DNA of 64,000 nucleotides from contig NZ_BAABBA010000007.1 of assembly GCF_039537705.1 (NCBI RefSeq), positions 124,001-188,000 of the forward strand, written 5' to 3'. Numbering within the stretch: the first letter of the stretch is position 1; the number at the start of each line of letters is the position of its first letter. Made by a program: the position numbers and the translations under genes. This document shows, one piece after another, positions 21,202 to 29,891 of the stretch. The notes below the pieces were generated by a model. It was not told the origin of the DNA. It saw only the letters and a list, made by a program, of their open reading frames with translations, and searched no databases. This stretch comes from Georgenia daeguensis (GTDB taxonomy: Bacteria > Actinomycetota > Actinomycetes > Actinomycetales > Actinomycetaceae).

Positions 21202-23922
21202 CTACCGGGGAGCCGTCTCCGGCGCCGTCGTGACCGTCCCGGCCGCGCCGTCGACGGTGATCGTCTGGCCCGTGCGGATCAGGGTGGTGGCGTCCGGGAC
21301 GCCGACGACCGCCGGCAGCCCGTACTCGCGGGCGACCACGGCGCCGTGCGACATCGCGCCCCCCATCTCCATCACCAGACCGCCCGCCGTAAGGAAGAGC
21401 GGCGTCCAGCCGGGGTCGGTGGACGGGGCGACGAGGATCTCGCCCGGCTCCAGGCGCGCGGTGGCCGGGTCGAGGACGACGCGTGCCCTCGCGGTCACCG
21501 ATCCGGCGGAGGCGGGTGCGCCGGCGAGAGTGCCGGGCGGCAGCTGCGCCGCCCCCGGCGAGGCCGCCGCCTCGGCGGCCAAGGCGGCCTCCACGTCGGT
21601 CCCGTCGGAGAGCAGGAGGCGGGGGACGTGCCGACGGCGCATCTCGTGCTCGTAGGTCCGGCGTCGCTCCGTCACGATCGCGTGCAGGTCCGCGCCGCGC
21701 ACACCCACCCGTGCCTCGGTGAGGTCGAGGAAGAACACGTCCTCCGGATCGTCGATCCGTCCGGCGGCGGCGAGGTCCTCGCCCACGCGGCGCACCTGGT
21801 CGCGGAGCCCCGCGAGCACGAGGATGAAGGCGAACTTGGGCTGCTCGCGCATGCCGGCCGCCTCCCGTGCGCGCCGCAGGCCGTACGCCACCGCGCGGCC
21901 GCGGAGGCGCCGTGGGGCCCCCGCTCTCCCGGCCAGCTCCGCGGCCATCGCCTCGGCCTCGGCGGCGGCCCGGGCGAACTGGCGGTCCGGGGCCAGCTCG
22001 GGGTCGGCCAGCCGCAGGTAGTTCGCGAGGACGTTGACGATGTGGGTGGGGTCGTCGGACCAGCGCGGCGCACCCAGGTCGATCTCCGCCACGGCCCGGT
22101 GGCCGTACGAGTCCAGGAACTGGCGAAGGGCACGCTGGGCGGTGCCCGGCAGCGACCCTGCCGCGTAGCGCCGGGCGACCTCCTCCGGGGCGGTCCCCCG
22201 GAACAGGGACGCGGACTCCGGGTCCTCGCGCAGGGTCGTGGCTGTCCGCCACAGCTCCAGGTCCATGTCGGTGGTGACGTTGTTCGGCAGCCCGCGGAGC
22301 ACCGCGGGCAGCTCACCGCGACGGGCCAGCGGCCCCAGCAGCGACCGGGCGATGCCGAACCAGACGTACCCGGCCACCGCCGGCGGGAGCTGTTCCAGGA
22401 CGGCGGTCATCAGCTGCTGGTCGAGCACGCGCTCGACCGTGTCCAGCCGCTCCCGGGCGGTGGCACGCGTCGGCAGCGAGTCCACGGTGCGCCGGACGGA
22501 GAGCTCGGCGCGCCGGCTGCGTTCCAGGGCCGCGGCGGGCCGGAACATGGCGACGACGATCTGGGGCACCGCCTGCAGCTGCGGCAAGGACCGGTACACC
22601 CCCAGCAGCGACCGCGGGCTCCAGCCCTCGGCCGCGGGGAACCGCGGGTCGGCCATGAGGCGCTGGAGGAGCCCGACGGAGCGGGTGTCCGCCACCCGCA
22701 TGGCACCGGCGAAGAGGGCGCGGCCACCCTTGCTGGACAGTGCCCCCGTGAGGTCCATGTACAGGCGCAGGCCCGGGTGGGCGTACCGGAACGGTGCCGG
22801 GCCCCCGCCCGGTGGCTGATAGCGAGCGAGGACGACGTCGAAGAGGGACAGGCCCATCGGTGTGAGGGGCCGGGTGATGCCCTGCAGCAGGCTTGCGCAC
22901 AGGTACGCACGGATGCCGTCGTCGGACCTCTCCGGCTCCGGCAGGGGGTACAGCGTGGTGATCGGCCGGGACTGCACCAGCAGGATCTGCCCGCGCCGGT
23001 CCATGGACCACTCCACGTCCTGCGGCTGACCGTCGCGGCTCTCCGCCCGAGCGCCCAGCGCGGCCACGGCCAGCACCTGGGCGTCGGTGAGGCAGGGTCC
23101 GGTGCCGGCGCTCCCCGAGGCCGGCGAGCGGCGCAGGATCGCGCCCGCGGCGACGTCGACCACCCACTGGTCGGGGTTGACGGAGCCACCCACCAGGGCC
23201 GCGCCGAGGCCCGGGGCGGCATCGATCACGGCCTCCCCGCGCCGCCCGGTCACCGGGTTCGCCGTGAAGAGCACCCCGGAGACCGTGGCATCCACCATCT
23301 CCTGGACGACGACGGCCATGCTCACCGAGCGGTGATCGATGCCGTGGGCCTCGCGGTAGGCCACGGCCCGGTCCGTCCACAACGACGCCCAGCAGCGGCG
23401 GACCGCGTCCCACACGGCGTCGGCGCCGACCACGTCGAGGTAGGTGTCCTGCTGCCCGGCGAAGCTGACGTCGGGCAGGTCCTCGGCGGTCGCCGAGGAG
23501 CGCACCGCGACCGGCACGTCATCGCCCAGACGTGCGTACGCCTCCCCGACGGCGCGGAGGGCGGACGCCGGGACGGGAGCGTTCGTGAGACGTGTCCGGG
23601 CCTCCTGGGTGAGGGTCGCGCTCGACCGCTCCGTCTCCGGGTGCTCCGGCTCTCGCCGCTCCGCCTCCCGGTCCGGGCCCGGACGGGGGCGTGCGCGTGC
23701 CGTCAGCGCCTCCAGAACCGGCCCGAGGCCCGCGGCCCTCGCGGCCTGGTCGTAGAGAGCGGTCGTGAGGCAGAAGCCCGGAGGCACCGGCAGGCCCGCC
23801 GCGAGGAGCGCGCCGAGGTTCGCCGCCTTGCCGCCGACCGTCGCTCCCATGGCGGGACCGACGTCGGCCAGGTCCACGACAAGGTGTGTCCGGGACCTCG
23901 CGAAACCCGTTGCACCGTCCAT
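21202..23922 (-). CDS. PEP/pyruvate-binding dikinase, rifampicin phosphotransferase-like
   Basis: A 906-residue protein in the order of rifampicin phosphotransferases (Rph, usually about 865): an N-terminal ATP-binding domain (GGKAANLGALLAAGLPVPPG, RSSATAEDLPDVSFAGQQDTY cut before its end), a large variable central domain, and a C-terminal swivelling His domain with catalytic His859 in GGAMSHGAVVAREYG. Rph inactivates rifamycins by transferring the beta-phosphate of ATP to the C21 hydroxyl; other relatives include PEP synthase, but these differ in domain order. The central domain has many charged insertions, so another substrate is possible. ATG 23922 or GTG 23934 could be the start. The 19-bp rifamycin-associated element known from some rph genes was not seen. 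Confidence 0.75.
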   Translation of the reverse strand: MDGATGFARSRTHLVVDLADVGPAMGATVGGKAANLGALLAAGLPVPPGFCLTTALYDQAARAAGLGPVLEALTARARPRPGPDREAERREPEHPETERSSATLTQEARTRLTNAPVPASALRAVGEAYARLGDDVPVAVRSSATAEDLPDVSFAGQQDTYLDVVGADAVWDAVRRCWASLWTDRAVAYREAHGIDHRSVSMAVVVQEMVDATVSGVLFTANPVTGRRGEAVIDAAPGLGAALVGGSVNPDQWVVDVAAGAILRRSPASGSAGTGPCLTDAQVLAVAALGARAESRDGQPQDVEWSMDRRGQILLVQSRPITTLYPLPEPERSDDGIRAYLCASLLQGITRPLTPMGLSLFDVVLARYQPPGGGPAPFRYAHPGLRLYMDLTGALSSKGGRALFAGAMRVADTRSVGLLQRLMADPRFPAAEGWSPRSLLGVYRSLPQLQAVPQIVVAMFRPAAALERSRRAELSVRRTVDSLPTRATARERLDTVERVLDQQLMTAVLEQLPPAVAGYVWFGIARSLLGPLARRGELPAVLRGLPNNVTTDMDLELWRTATTLREDPESASLFRGTAPEEVARRYAAGSLPGTAQRALRQFLDSYGHRAVAEIDLGAPRWSDDPTHIVNVLANYLRLADPELAPDRQFARAAAEAEAMAAELAGRAGAPRRLRGRAVAYGLRRAREAAGMREQPKFAFILVLAGLRDQVRRVGEDLAAAGRIDDPEDVFFLDLTEARVGVRGADLHAIVTERRRTYEHEMRRRHVPRLLLSDGTDVEAALAAEAAASPGAAQLPPGTLAGAPASAGSVTARARVVLDPATARLEPGEILVAPSTDPGWTPLFLTAGGLVMEMGGAMSHGAVVAREYGLPAVVGVPDATTLIRTGQTITVDGAAGTVTTAPETAPR

Positions 23923-24072
23923 CGCCAACACCACGTCGTCGGCACGCTGACGGGATCGACGATAGACCTGCGTCCGGCGGAATCAACCCGCCCGGAGGGC
24001 TGCCTCTGGTGGCCGCAGGGTCCGAACCGGCACGTAACCTCATCAAGCTGCGATCGGGGTTACCATCTGTGC

Positions 24073-24606
24073 ATGGTTGCGGTGCCTCGGCTGGACATCT
24101 CCGACGTGGTGGACCTCGTGAACCACTACGCGGTGCGTGCACGCGCCGCCGCGGGCGACGAGGGGAAGGGCTACCGCCCGCTCCGCGAGGTGCTCGCCTC
24201 TCTCGCCCCGCAGGTGGGGGAGTGCTCGACGGGGGAGCTGCAGGCGCTCGCCGACGCGGCCTACGAGGTCTTCGTGGCGGCCGCGGACGGGCGCGACGTC
24301 GCCCCCGCGGTCAACGCGCTCCTGGCGCCCGCCGGCCCCACACCCGTGCTGGGCGCGAACGGTGACGTCGTCTGGGAGGTCGAGGAGGGGCGCAGCCCGT
24401 TGCGTGGCGCGCTGGGGGTGACGCTCCTGGACTGGCTGCACACCCGTGGCGCGGAACGGCTCGGGGTGTGCGGCGGGCGCCGGTGCGCGGACGCCTTCGC
24501 GGACGCCTCGCCCGCCGGCCGGAGGAAGTTCTGCTCCGCCACGTGCCTCAACCGGCACAAGGTCGCCGAGCACCGGCGTCGTGCCGCGCTCCTCGACGCA
24601 TCCTGA
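24073..24606 (+). CDS. ABATE/CGNR zinc-finger domain regulator
   Basis: A 177-residue protein of the ABATE-CGNR type. The first 120 residues form the ABATE-like helical domain (DLVNHYAVRARAAAGDEGKGY start). The C-terminus is the treble-clef finger: GVCGGRRCADAF, AGRRKFCSATCLNRHKVAEHRRR, in which the name-giving CGNR is CLNR. Members are putative DNA-binding stress regulators. TACCAT ends six bases before ATG with no Shine-Dalgarno, so the message is probably leaderless. It is divergent from the dikinase gene, and might regulate it. Confidence 0.85.
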   Translation: MVAVPRLDISDVVDLVNHYAVRARAAAGDEGKGYRPLREVLASLAPQVGECSTGELQALADAAYEVFVAAADGRDVAPAVNALLAPAGPTPVLGANGDVVWEVEEGRSPLRGALGVTLLDWLHTRGAERLGVCGGRRCADAFADASPAGRRKFCSATCLNRHKVAEHRRRAALLDAS

Positions 24607-24701
24607 GGGGCCCTGCCGGGGGTCCTCGGCCTCCTGAGGGCCTCCCCGGGCGCCCGTGGACCCGGCATGCTTGGGGCGGACGACTCGACGAGGAGGTTCC
24701 C

Positions 24702-25061
24702 ATGCGCGTCATCGACCTCAGCCGGGACGGCCCCGGCGGCGGGCGGGTCCAGCAGCTCGAGGGGCGCGGGTGCGAGGCGGGCGTCTCCGTCATCTTCACC
24801 AGGAGTGCCGAACCGGGTTCCGGACCGTACCTGCACAAGCATCCCTACGCGGAGACGTTCGTCATCCACTCCGGCCGCGCGCTGTTCACGGTGGGGGACG
24901 AGGAGCTGGTCGGCTCGGCCGGCCAGGTGCTCGTGGTGCCCGGCTTCACGCCGCACAAGTTCGCGGTCATCGGCCCGGAGACCTTCTGGTCCACGAACAT
25001 CCACGCCAACGACACGTTCGTGACCGAGTGGCTGGAGGGTCCCGAGGCGACGCTGCTGTGA
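24702..25061 (+). CDS. single-domain cupin protein
   Basis: A 119-residue cupin. Motif 1 reads HKHPYAETFVIHSGRALFTVG, giving the metal-type His-x-His...Glu...set with H-K-H, and motif 2 is PGFTPHKFAVIGP, with its His. GAGGAGG stands five bases ahead of ATG, and a perfect terminator follows eight bases after the stop. Small cupins bind metals or sugars or act as dioxygenases; nothing nearby points to a substrate. It may be transcribed with the CGNR gene, 95 bases upstream. Confidence 0.85.
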   Translation: MRVIDLSRDGPGGGRVQQLEGRGCEAGVSVIFTRSAEPGSGPYLHKHPYAETFVIHSGRALFTVGDEELVGSAGQVLVVPGFTPHKFAVIGPETFWSTNIHANDTFVTEWLEGPEATLL

Positions 25062-25068
25062 ACGCCGC

Positions 25069-25095
25069 AGGGCCCGCCCCGTCGGGGCGGGCCCT
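25069..25095 (+). terminator. terminator after the cupin gene
   Basis: GGGCCCGCCCC (25070-25080) and GGGGCGGGCCC (25084-25094) form a perfect 11-bp stem with a GTC loop, extended by A-T to 12 bp. There is no long U-run, as is common at this GC content. It separates the cupin from the convergent thioredoxin gene. Confidence 0.8.
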
Positions 25096-25282
25096 GGATC
25101 GTGCGGTGGATGGGGCGCCGGCGCCGGATCACGTCGCCTCACGGGGCGATCACCCGACGCAATGGCACCAAATCACGTCGGCGCAAGGGGCTGATTACGC
25201 TCCGACGGCGCCGGCGCCGGCGACTGCTCGGCCGGCCCGGTCGGTGCCCGCAGGCTCAGCGCCCGCTCAGTGCCCCTGACGC
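25096..25282. other. intergenic region with ATCACGTCG repeats
   Basis: A 187-base gap. ATCACGTCG occurs at about 25,128 and 25,173, with a GC-rich CGCCGGCGCCGG at each end of the stretch. No gene is apparent. The layout resembles a small palindromic or degenerate repeat unit but is too weak to name. Confidence 0.3.
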
Positions 25283-25657
25283 TCAGTGCTGGTGGCTGGC
25301 CTCGTGCTCGGCCACCTGGCGGCGGACGTCGTCCATGTCCAGGCCCTTGACGCCGTCGACGAGCTGCTCGAGGCTCTTCGCCGGCAGCGCACCCGCCTGG
25401 GAGAAGACCAGGATGCCGTCGCGGAAGGCCATGAGGGTCGGGATCGCGGTGATCTGGAGCTCGGCCGCGAGCTGCTGCTCGGCCTCGGTGTCCACCTTGG
25501 CGAAGGTGATGTCCGGGTTCGCCTCCGAGACCTTCTCGTAGATCGGCGCGAACTGCTTGCACGGGCCGCACCAGTCGGCCCAGAAGTCGACGAGCGTGAT
25601 GCCCTCGCCGCTGATCGTCTGCTCGAACTCTGCGGTGGTGATGTTCTTGGTCGCCAT
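25283..25657 (-). CDS. trxA: thioredoxin
   Basis: A 124-residue thioredoxin. The redox motif is WCGPC (Cys30, Cys33) in VDFWADWCGPCKQF, and the conserved cis-proline lies in ITAIPTLMAFRDG. The length is about 15 residues more than the E. coli protein, the extra being a C-terminal His-containing tail after the last helix (AEHEASHQH). It reduces protein disulfides in the cytoplasm with thioredoxin reductase, whose gene is not in the window. GAGAGACGACAC with AGGAGAG precedes ATG 25657; a longer frame upstream is non-coding. The tail is a possible metal-binding extension. Confidence 0.95.
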   Translation of the reverse strand: MATKNITTAEFEQTISGEGITLVDFWADWCGPCKQFAPIYEKVSEANPDITFAKVDTEAEQQLAAELQITAIPTLMAFRDGILVFSQAGALPAKSLEQLVDGVKGLDMDDVRRQVAEHEASHQH

Positions 25658-25862
25658 GTGTCGTCTCTCCTGTCTCGTGGCTGCTCTGGTGATACAACGC
25701 CCGGCGTACCGTTTCATTCCCCCGGGGGTCGGCGCCCCGCGCGCGCCCGGCAGCCCGGGCCGCGGGCCAAGGCGCAGCGGGCGCGCAGCCGGCGGCTCGG
25801 CGGGTGCGGGACGGCGGCGCAGCATCCGCAGGCGGCGGCTCAGCGGGCGCGGGACCGGGCCG
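25658..25862. other. intergenic region with a 43-bp-period direct repeat
   Basis: This 205-base gap contains GGCGGCTC(G/A)GCGGG(T/C)GCGGGAC twice (25791-25812 and 25834-25855). No gene or convincing promoter is seen, though the thioredoxin promoter should be at the low-coordinate end. Confidence 0.35.
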
Positions 25863-26003
25863 TCAGCGGGCGCCCCTGGTGCGCAGCTTCTGGACGAACT
25901 CCCGGGCCTTGCGCTGGTTCTCCGGCTTGGCGGCCTCGCGTCGGACGACCTGGATCGCCTTGGCCGCGAGCGCGCCCTTGAGGGCTCCACGGAACAGTCG
26001 CAT
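25863..26003 (-). CDS. small basic hypothetical protein (46 aa)
   Basis: A 46-residue protein, MRLFRGALKGALAAKAIQ then a basic second half with KPENQRKAREFVQKLRTR. It would form an N-terminal amphipathic or membrane-touching helix and a strongly cationic helix. AAGGAG stands seven bases ahead of the ATG, the main evidence that it is translated. No known family comes to mind; similar very short basic proteins recur in Micrococcales. It lies upstream of thioredoxin on the same strand but 205 bases away. Confidence 0.6.
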   Translation of the reverse strand: MRLFRGALKGALAAKAIQVVRREAAKPENQRKAREFVQKLRTRGAR

Positions 26004-26241
26004 CGGGTTGCTCCTTCTCTGATGTGCGCGGCACCGGCCGCGCGAGACTGGGGGCTTCGACGCTACGGGCGTCCGGGCCGGGTCGCCACCGCACGCCCGC
26101 CCCGCGCCGGGCCGGAGCCCGCCCCGCGCCGGGCCGAGCCGGCCCCGCGCCGCGCCGGAGCCGGGCTCGCACACGGCCGGAGGGTGCAGCCGCGGCGGAC
26201 GGGGCTCCCGGACGTGGGCGCCGCGGCCTACCCTGTGCCGC
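26004..26241. repeat. intergenic region with imperfect 21-22-bp GC repeats
   Basis: Three imperfect copies of GCCCCGCGCCGGGCCGGAGCC run from about 26,097 to 26,163. At the right end TACCCT (26229-26234) lies seven bases before the proA ATG, a probable leaderless -10 box. Nothing else is seen in the gap. Confidence 0.5.
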
Positions 26242-27588
26242 ATGACGGAGATCACCTACCCCACGAACGCACGGCCCGGCGAAGGGGCCTTCGCCGTCGG
26301 GACGCCGGGTCCTTCCGGGGCCGACGACGCCCGCGAGGGCGTCCGCGCCATCGCCCGGGCGGCCAAGACCGCCTCGCGGAGCCTGGCGACGGCGACGCGG
26401 GCGACCAAGGACGCCGCGCTGCACGCGATGGCGGACGCGCTCGTGGCGAACGCCGGCCGCATCGTCGCAGCCAACGCCGCGGACCTCGCGCGCGGCCGCG
26501 AGAACGGCATGAAGGACTCCCTGCTCGACCGACTGGCGCTCGACGAGGGCCGGATCGGCGGCATCGCGGACGCGCTCCGCGAGCTTGCTGGGCTGCCCGA
26601 CCCGGTGGGCGAGATCGTGCGTGGCTCGACCCTGCCCAACGGGCTGCGGCTGCGGCAGGTCCGTGTCCCGATGGGCGTGGTCGGGATGATCTACGAGGCC
26701 CGCCCCAACGTGACTGTCGACGCGGCCGGCCTCGCGCTGAAGTCCGGCAACGCCGTCGTCCTGCGCGGCGGCTCGGCGGCGGCGAGCTCGAACGAGGTGA
26801 TCGTCGCCGTGCTCGGCGAGGCGCTCGAGGCGCGGGGGCTGCCGCGCGAGCTGGTGCAGTCCATCGACGCCTACGGGCGGGCCGGTGCCGTCGAGCTCAT
26901 GCGCGCCCGCGGTCTCGTGGACGTCCTGGTCCCGCGCGGCGGAGCGGACCTCATCCGCACCGTGGTGACGGAGTCCGTCGTGCCGGTCATCGAGACCGGC
27001 GTGGGCAACTGCCACGTGTTCGTCGACGCCTCGGCCGACGTCGCCCAGGCCGTGCCCATCGTGCTCAACTCCAAGACCCAGCGCACCGGGGTGTGCAACG
27101 CCGCCGAGACCCTGCTGGTGCACCGCGAGGTCGCGCCGACGTTCCTGCCGGCGGTGCTCGAGGCGCTGCGGGGCAAGGACGTCACGGTCCACGGTGACGA
27201 CGCTGTCGCGGCCACGGTCCCGGAGGGGATGCGGTTCGAGCCGGCGACGGAGACGGACTGGGAGACCGAGTACCTCTCGCTCGACCTCGCCGTGCGGGTC
27301 GTCGACTCCCTCGACGAGGCCCTGGAGCACATCCGGCGCTACTCGTCCGGGCACACGGAGGTCATCTGCACCACGGACACGCGGTCCGTGCAGCGCTTCA
27401 CCACCGAGCTCGACTCCGCGGCGCTGATCGTCAACGCGTCCTCCCGCTTCACCGACGGCGGTCAGTTCGGGCTCGGCGCGGAGATCGGCATCTCGACCCA
27501 GAAGCTGCACGCCCGCGGGCCGATGGGCCTGGCCGAGCTGACCACCACCACCTGGATCGTGGAGGGCGACGGGCAGATTCGCGAGTGA
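26242..27588 (+). CDS. proA: glutamate-5-semialdehyde dehydrogenase (gamma-glutamyl phosphate reductase)
   Basis: A 448-residue enzyme of the aldehyde dehydrogenase superfamily. ProA signatures are RQVRVPMGVVGMIYEARPNVT, LKSGNAVVLRGGSAA and the catalytic Cys285 in QRTGVCNAAETLL. It makes glutamate-5-semialdehyde from gamma-glutamyl phosphate with NADPH, the second step of proline synthesis. The family is usually about 415 residues; the extra is an N-terminal 30 residues before the core. There is no Shine-Dalgarno; the TACCCT box seven bases upstream suggests leaderless translation. proB and obg, often adjacent in actinobacteria, are not here. The stop codon sits inside the first unit of a 27-bp repeat array. 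Confidence 0.95.
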   Translation: MTEITYPTNARPGEGAFAVGTPGPSGADDAREGVRAIARAAKTASRSLATATRATKDAALHAMADALVANAGRIVAANAADLARGRENGMKDSLLDRLALDEGRIGGIADALRELAGLPDPVGEIVRGSTLPNGLRLRQVRVPMGVVGMIYEARPNVTVDAAGLALKSGNAVVLRGGSAAASSNEVIVAVLGEALEARGLPRELVQSIDAYGRAGAVELMRARGLVDVLVPRGGADLIRTVVTESVVPVIETGVGNCHVFVDASADVAQAVPIVLNSKTQRTGVCNAAETLLVHREVAPTFLPAVLEALRGKDVTVHGDDAVAATVPEGMRFEPATETDWETEYLSLDLAVRVVDSLDEALEHIRRYSSGHTEVICTTDTRSVQRFTTELDSAALIVNASSRFTDGGQFGLGAEIGISTQKLHARGPMGLAELTTTTWIVEGDGQIRE

Positions 27589-27715
27589 GCGCACGGCGCG
27601 CCGGTCAGCGAGTGAGCGCCCAACGCGCCGGTCAGCGAGTGAGCGCCCAACGCGCCGGTCAGCGAGTGAGCGCCTAACGCGCCGGTCAGCGAGTGAGCGC
27701 CTAACGCGCCGGTCA
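27581..27715. repeat. 27-bp tandem array spanning two convergent stop codons
   Basis: Five units with GCGAGTGAGCGC starting at 27581, 27608, 27635, 27662 and 27689, period exactly 27. The consensus continues CC(C/T)AACGCGCCGGTCA. The first unit contains the proA stop (27586-27588), and the array ends at the stop of the convergent FUSC-type gene (27713-27715). It encodes nothing on its own strand. Units 2-3 (C) and 4-5 (T) differ by one base, showing that pairs were duplicated. Confidence 0.92.
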
Positions 27716-28828
27716 GGCCCTGTCGACCGGTGCGCGCATGGCCAGGAGCTCGTCGAGGCAGCGCCGGATCGTCACGGCCAGCGAGCCGGCGACCATCGTG
27801 CCGCCGCCCGGAGCGTCGGTCCGGGCCCGGTCGACCGCCGTCGCGTAGTCGGCGAGCGCCTCCCGGGTGGCGAGGACCGTGTCGTCGTCGATGCTCGCCC
27901 GGTCCACATGGCGCACGACGTCCTCGAGGCGGCGCAGCGCCTCGGCCGCCGGCCGCCGGAGCGTGGGCCCGAGCGGCACCTCCTCCCGGTCCGCCCGCTC
28001 CTCGGTGGAGAGGACGTCGGTGAGGTCGACGACGAGCATCGCGACGCGGTCCAGCGCCCGGGCCTGACGGTCGAGGTCGTCCAGCTGGTCCGCGTAGCGG
28101 CGGGCGCGGCGGTTGCCACGCCGGGCGTCGTCCGCCTCCTGCACGGCGTTGCGCATGCGCCAGCGCTTCGGCGAGATCTCGTGCAGCCGCCGGTCCCAGT
28201 CCTCCGCGTCGAGCGGCTCGTCCCGGTCCAGCGCGTCGGCGACGTCGGAGAGCTGGTCGGCCAGCTCCTGGCGCACCACCTCGACGGTGCGCTGCGCCGG
28301 GGCCAGCAGCAGCGGCGGGAAGGCGGCGTTGATCGCGATGCCGATCGCGGCGCCCAGGAGCACCAGGCCTGCGTACACGCCGACGAAGAACGCCTCCCCG
28401 CCGCCGATGACGAGCGTGAACAGGGCGGCGGTGGGCACCCAGCTGGACATCGCGCCCAGCGGGCGCCACCCGGTGGCGAGCACGCCGAGGGCGACGACCA
28501 CCGCCACCGTGACCGGGCTCTGCTCGACGCCCACGAGGTCGCCGACGTAGGCGATGACCCCGCCCAGCGCGATGGCCGCCACCGACTGGAACGACTCGCG
28601 CACCGAGCCCGCGAGGGTGAACGTGGTGGCGACCACGGCTCCCAGCGGCGCGTAGTAGGGATACTCGCCCGCCGGGTCGGGCAGGAGTCCCGCGACGTAC
28701 CAGGCGATCGATGCGGCCAGCGCGCCGCGGACGGCCAGCGCGACGCGCGGGTGCCGGATCCAGGCGCGCAGCAGCAGGCCGGGCCGACGGACGAGCTCGG
28801 CCCGGGGCGTGGTCCCCGTCTGGGTCAT
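27713..28828 (-). CDS. FUSC/aromatic acid exporter-type membrane protein
   Basis: A 371-residue protein. The first 190 residues hold about six hydrophobic segments (VALAVRGALAASIAWYVAGL, ATTFTLAGSVRESFQSVAAI, VTVAVVVALGVLATGW, FFVGVYAGLVLLGAAIGIAI), the FUSC/ArAE layout. The second half is a long helical cytoplasmic domain rich in Arg/Glu/Asp, probably coiled coil. AAGGAGGG stands before ATG 28828. Relatives export aromatic acids or other organic anions, often for protection. The stop codon abuts the 27-bp array. An in-frame extension to 28942 is not supported by a ribosome site. Confidence 0.85.
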   Translation of the reverse strand: MTQTGTTPRAELVRRPGLLLRAWIRHPRVALAVRGALAASIAWYVAGLLPDPAGEYPYYAPLGAVVATTFTLAGSVRESFQSVAAIALGGVIAYVGDLVGVEQSPVTVAVVVALGVLATGWRPLGAMSSWVPTAALFTLVIGGGEAFFVGVYAGLVLLGAAIGIAINAAFPPLLLAPAQRTVEVVRQELADQLSDVADALDRDEPLDAEDWDRRLHEISPKRWRMRNAVQEADDARRGNRRARRYADQLDDLDRQARALDRVAMLVVDLTDVLSTEERADREEVPLGPTLRRPAAEALRRLEDVVRHVDRASIDDDTVLATREALADYATAVDRARTDAPGGGTMVAGSLAVTIRRCLDELLAMRAPVDRA

Positions 28829-28969
28829 GGACCCTCCTTCGGTCGGCGTCCGTCCTAGCACGTTCCCGGCGGCCGGTGCCCGTCCGAAACGTGCGCCGGG
28901 TGACCGGGGGCACGGTGCGTCAGTGCCGCGAGGCGCTGGCACCGGGCCGGGGCGGCCCGCCTTCGCCGG

Positions 28970-29728
28970 TCACGGCCACAGCAGCTCCCTGACCCATCGG
29001 GCTCTGCCCGCGCCGCGCCGGACCCGCCGGTCAAGGCCCTCACCGGGGCCCTGGTCGGTCGCACGGTCGCGCTCGGCCCGGTAGCGCAGCCGGATGTTCC
29101 CCGGCCTCGCCGCCTGGAAGAACTCCACGGCGTCGGGGGCCAGGGCGTGGTCCGCCCAGTCGGGATCTACCAGCCCGGGCTCGGCGCGCACCCGTTCCTC
29201 GGTGCGGGCGTACGCGGCGGCGTAGTCCTCCAGGCTCGGGAGCGGCTCGCTCTGGTGGCCGACGAGCGTGCCCACCCGCGACGCCTCCGACCGGGCGAGG
29301 AACACCGAGGCCTCGGCACCCACGTCGCGCACGACGCCGGTGAGCCGCACCTGCCGGCCGTGCGCCGGCCAGAAGAACGTCAGCGCCGCCCGCGGGTTGG
29401 CCGCCAGGTCGGCCGCCTTCGGGCTGGACCGGTGCGTGGAGAAGTGCCAGCCGTCGTCGTCGAGGTCGGTGAGGATGACGTTCCGCGCGCTGACGCGGCC
29501 CTGCGCGTCCGCCGTCGCCAGGACCGTCGCGTGCGGGGCCGGGGTCCCGTCGGCCGCCGCGTCGCCGAGCCAGCGGAGGAAGAGCATGGCAGGGTCGTCG
29601 GGGGCCGCTCCGGGGTCGAGCGCGGGCAGGTCCTCCGGGAAGGTGGGCAGGGCCCGCAGGCGCGCGCGCAGGTCCTCGACGGGTGCTGCGTCCACGGCGT
29701 CGCCGGGGCCCGGCTGCAGAAACTCCAT
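28970..29728 (-). CDS. pyridoxamine 5'-phosphate oxidase-like (PdxH-type) protein
   Basis: A 252-residue flavin-binding split-barrel protein. It keeps PdxH-like elements: SARNVILTDLDDDGWHFSTHRSS (FMN phosphate site), KAADLAANPRAALTFFWPAHGRQVRLTGVV, and a C-terminal half with EFFQAARPGNIRLRYRAERD. True PdxH ends in RLAP; here the end is WVRELLWP, and the second Arg of the substrate site is arguable, so the enzyme may be a PdxH or a paralogue for another small substrate. GGAGGAG stands three bases before ATG 29728. Confidence 0.8.
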   Translation of the reverse strand: MEFLQPGPGDAVDAAPVEDLRARLRALPTFPEDLPALDPGAAPDDPAMLFLRWLGDAAADGTPAPHATVLATADAQGRVSARNVILTDLDDDGWHFSTHRSSPKAADLAANPRAALTFFWPAHGRQVRLTGVVRDVGAEASVFLARSEASRVGTLVGHQSEPLPSLEDYAAAYARTEERVRAEPGLVDPDWADHALAPDAVEFFQAARPGNIRLRYRAERDRATDQGPGEGLDRRVRRGAGRARWVRELLWP

Positions 29729-29891
29729 GTCTCCTCCACGTCGCTCGTGCGTGCAGCATTCCACGGAGGGCCGCCGGAGAGAGAAAACGGCCCGATCGCG
29801 TCCGGGTGAACATGTCCGGGGGCCGAACGTGGTGCGAACCTCGGGCGAAGAGCCCCTTGACGGGCCAGCGCAGATGCGAGGGGATGGGGCA

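Noticed and set aside
23923..24072. Rifamycin-associated element upstream of the dikinase
   Set aside because: The inverted sequence reported for other rph genes was not seen in this gap.
27581..27715. The 27-bp array as a CRISPR
   Set aside because: The units are contiguous, with no variable spacers between repeats, and no cas gene is near.
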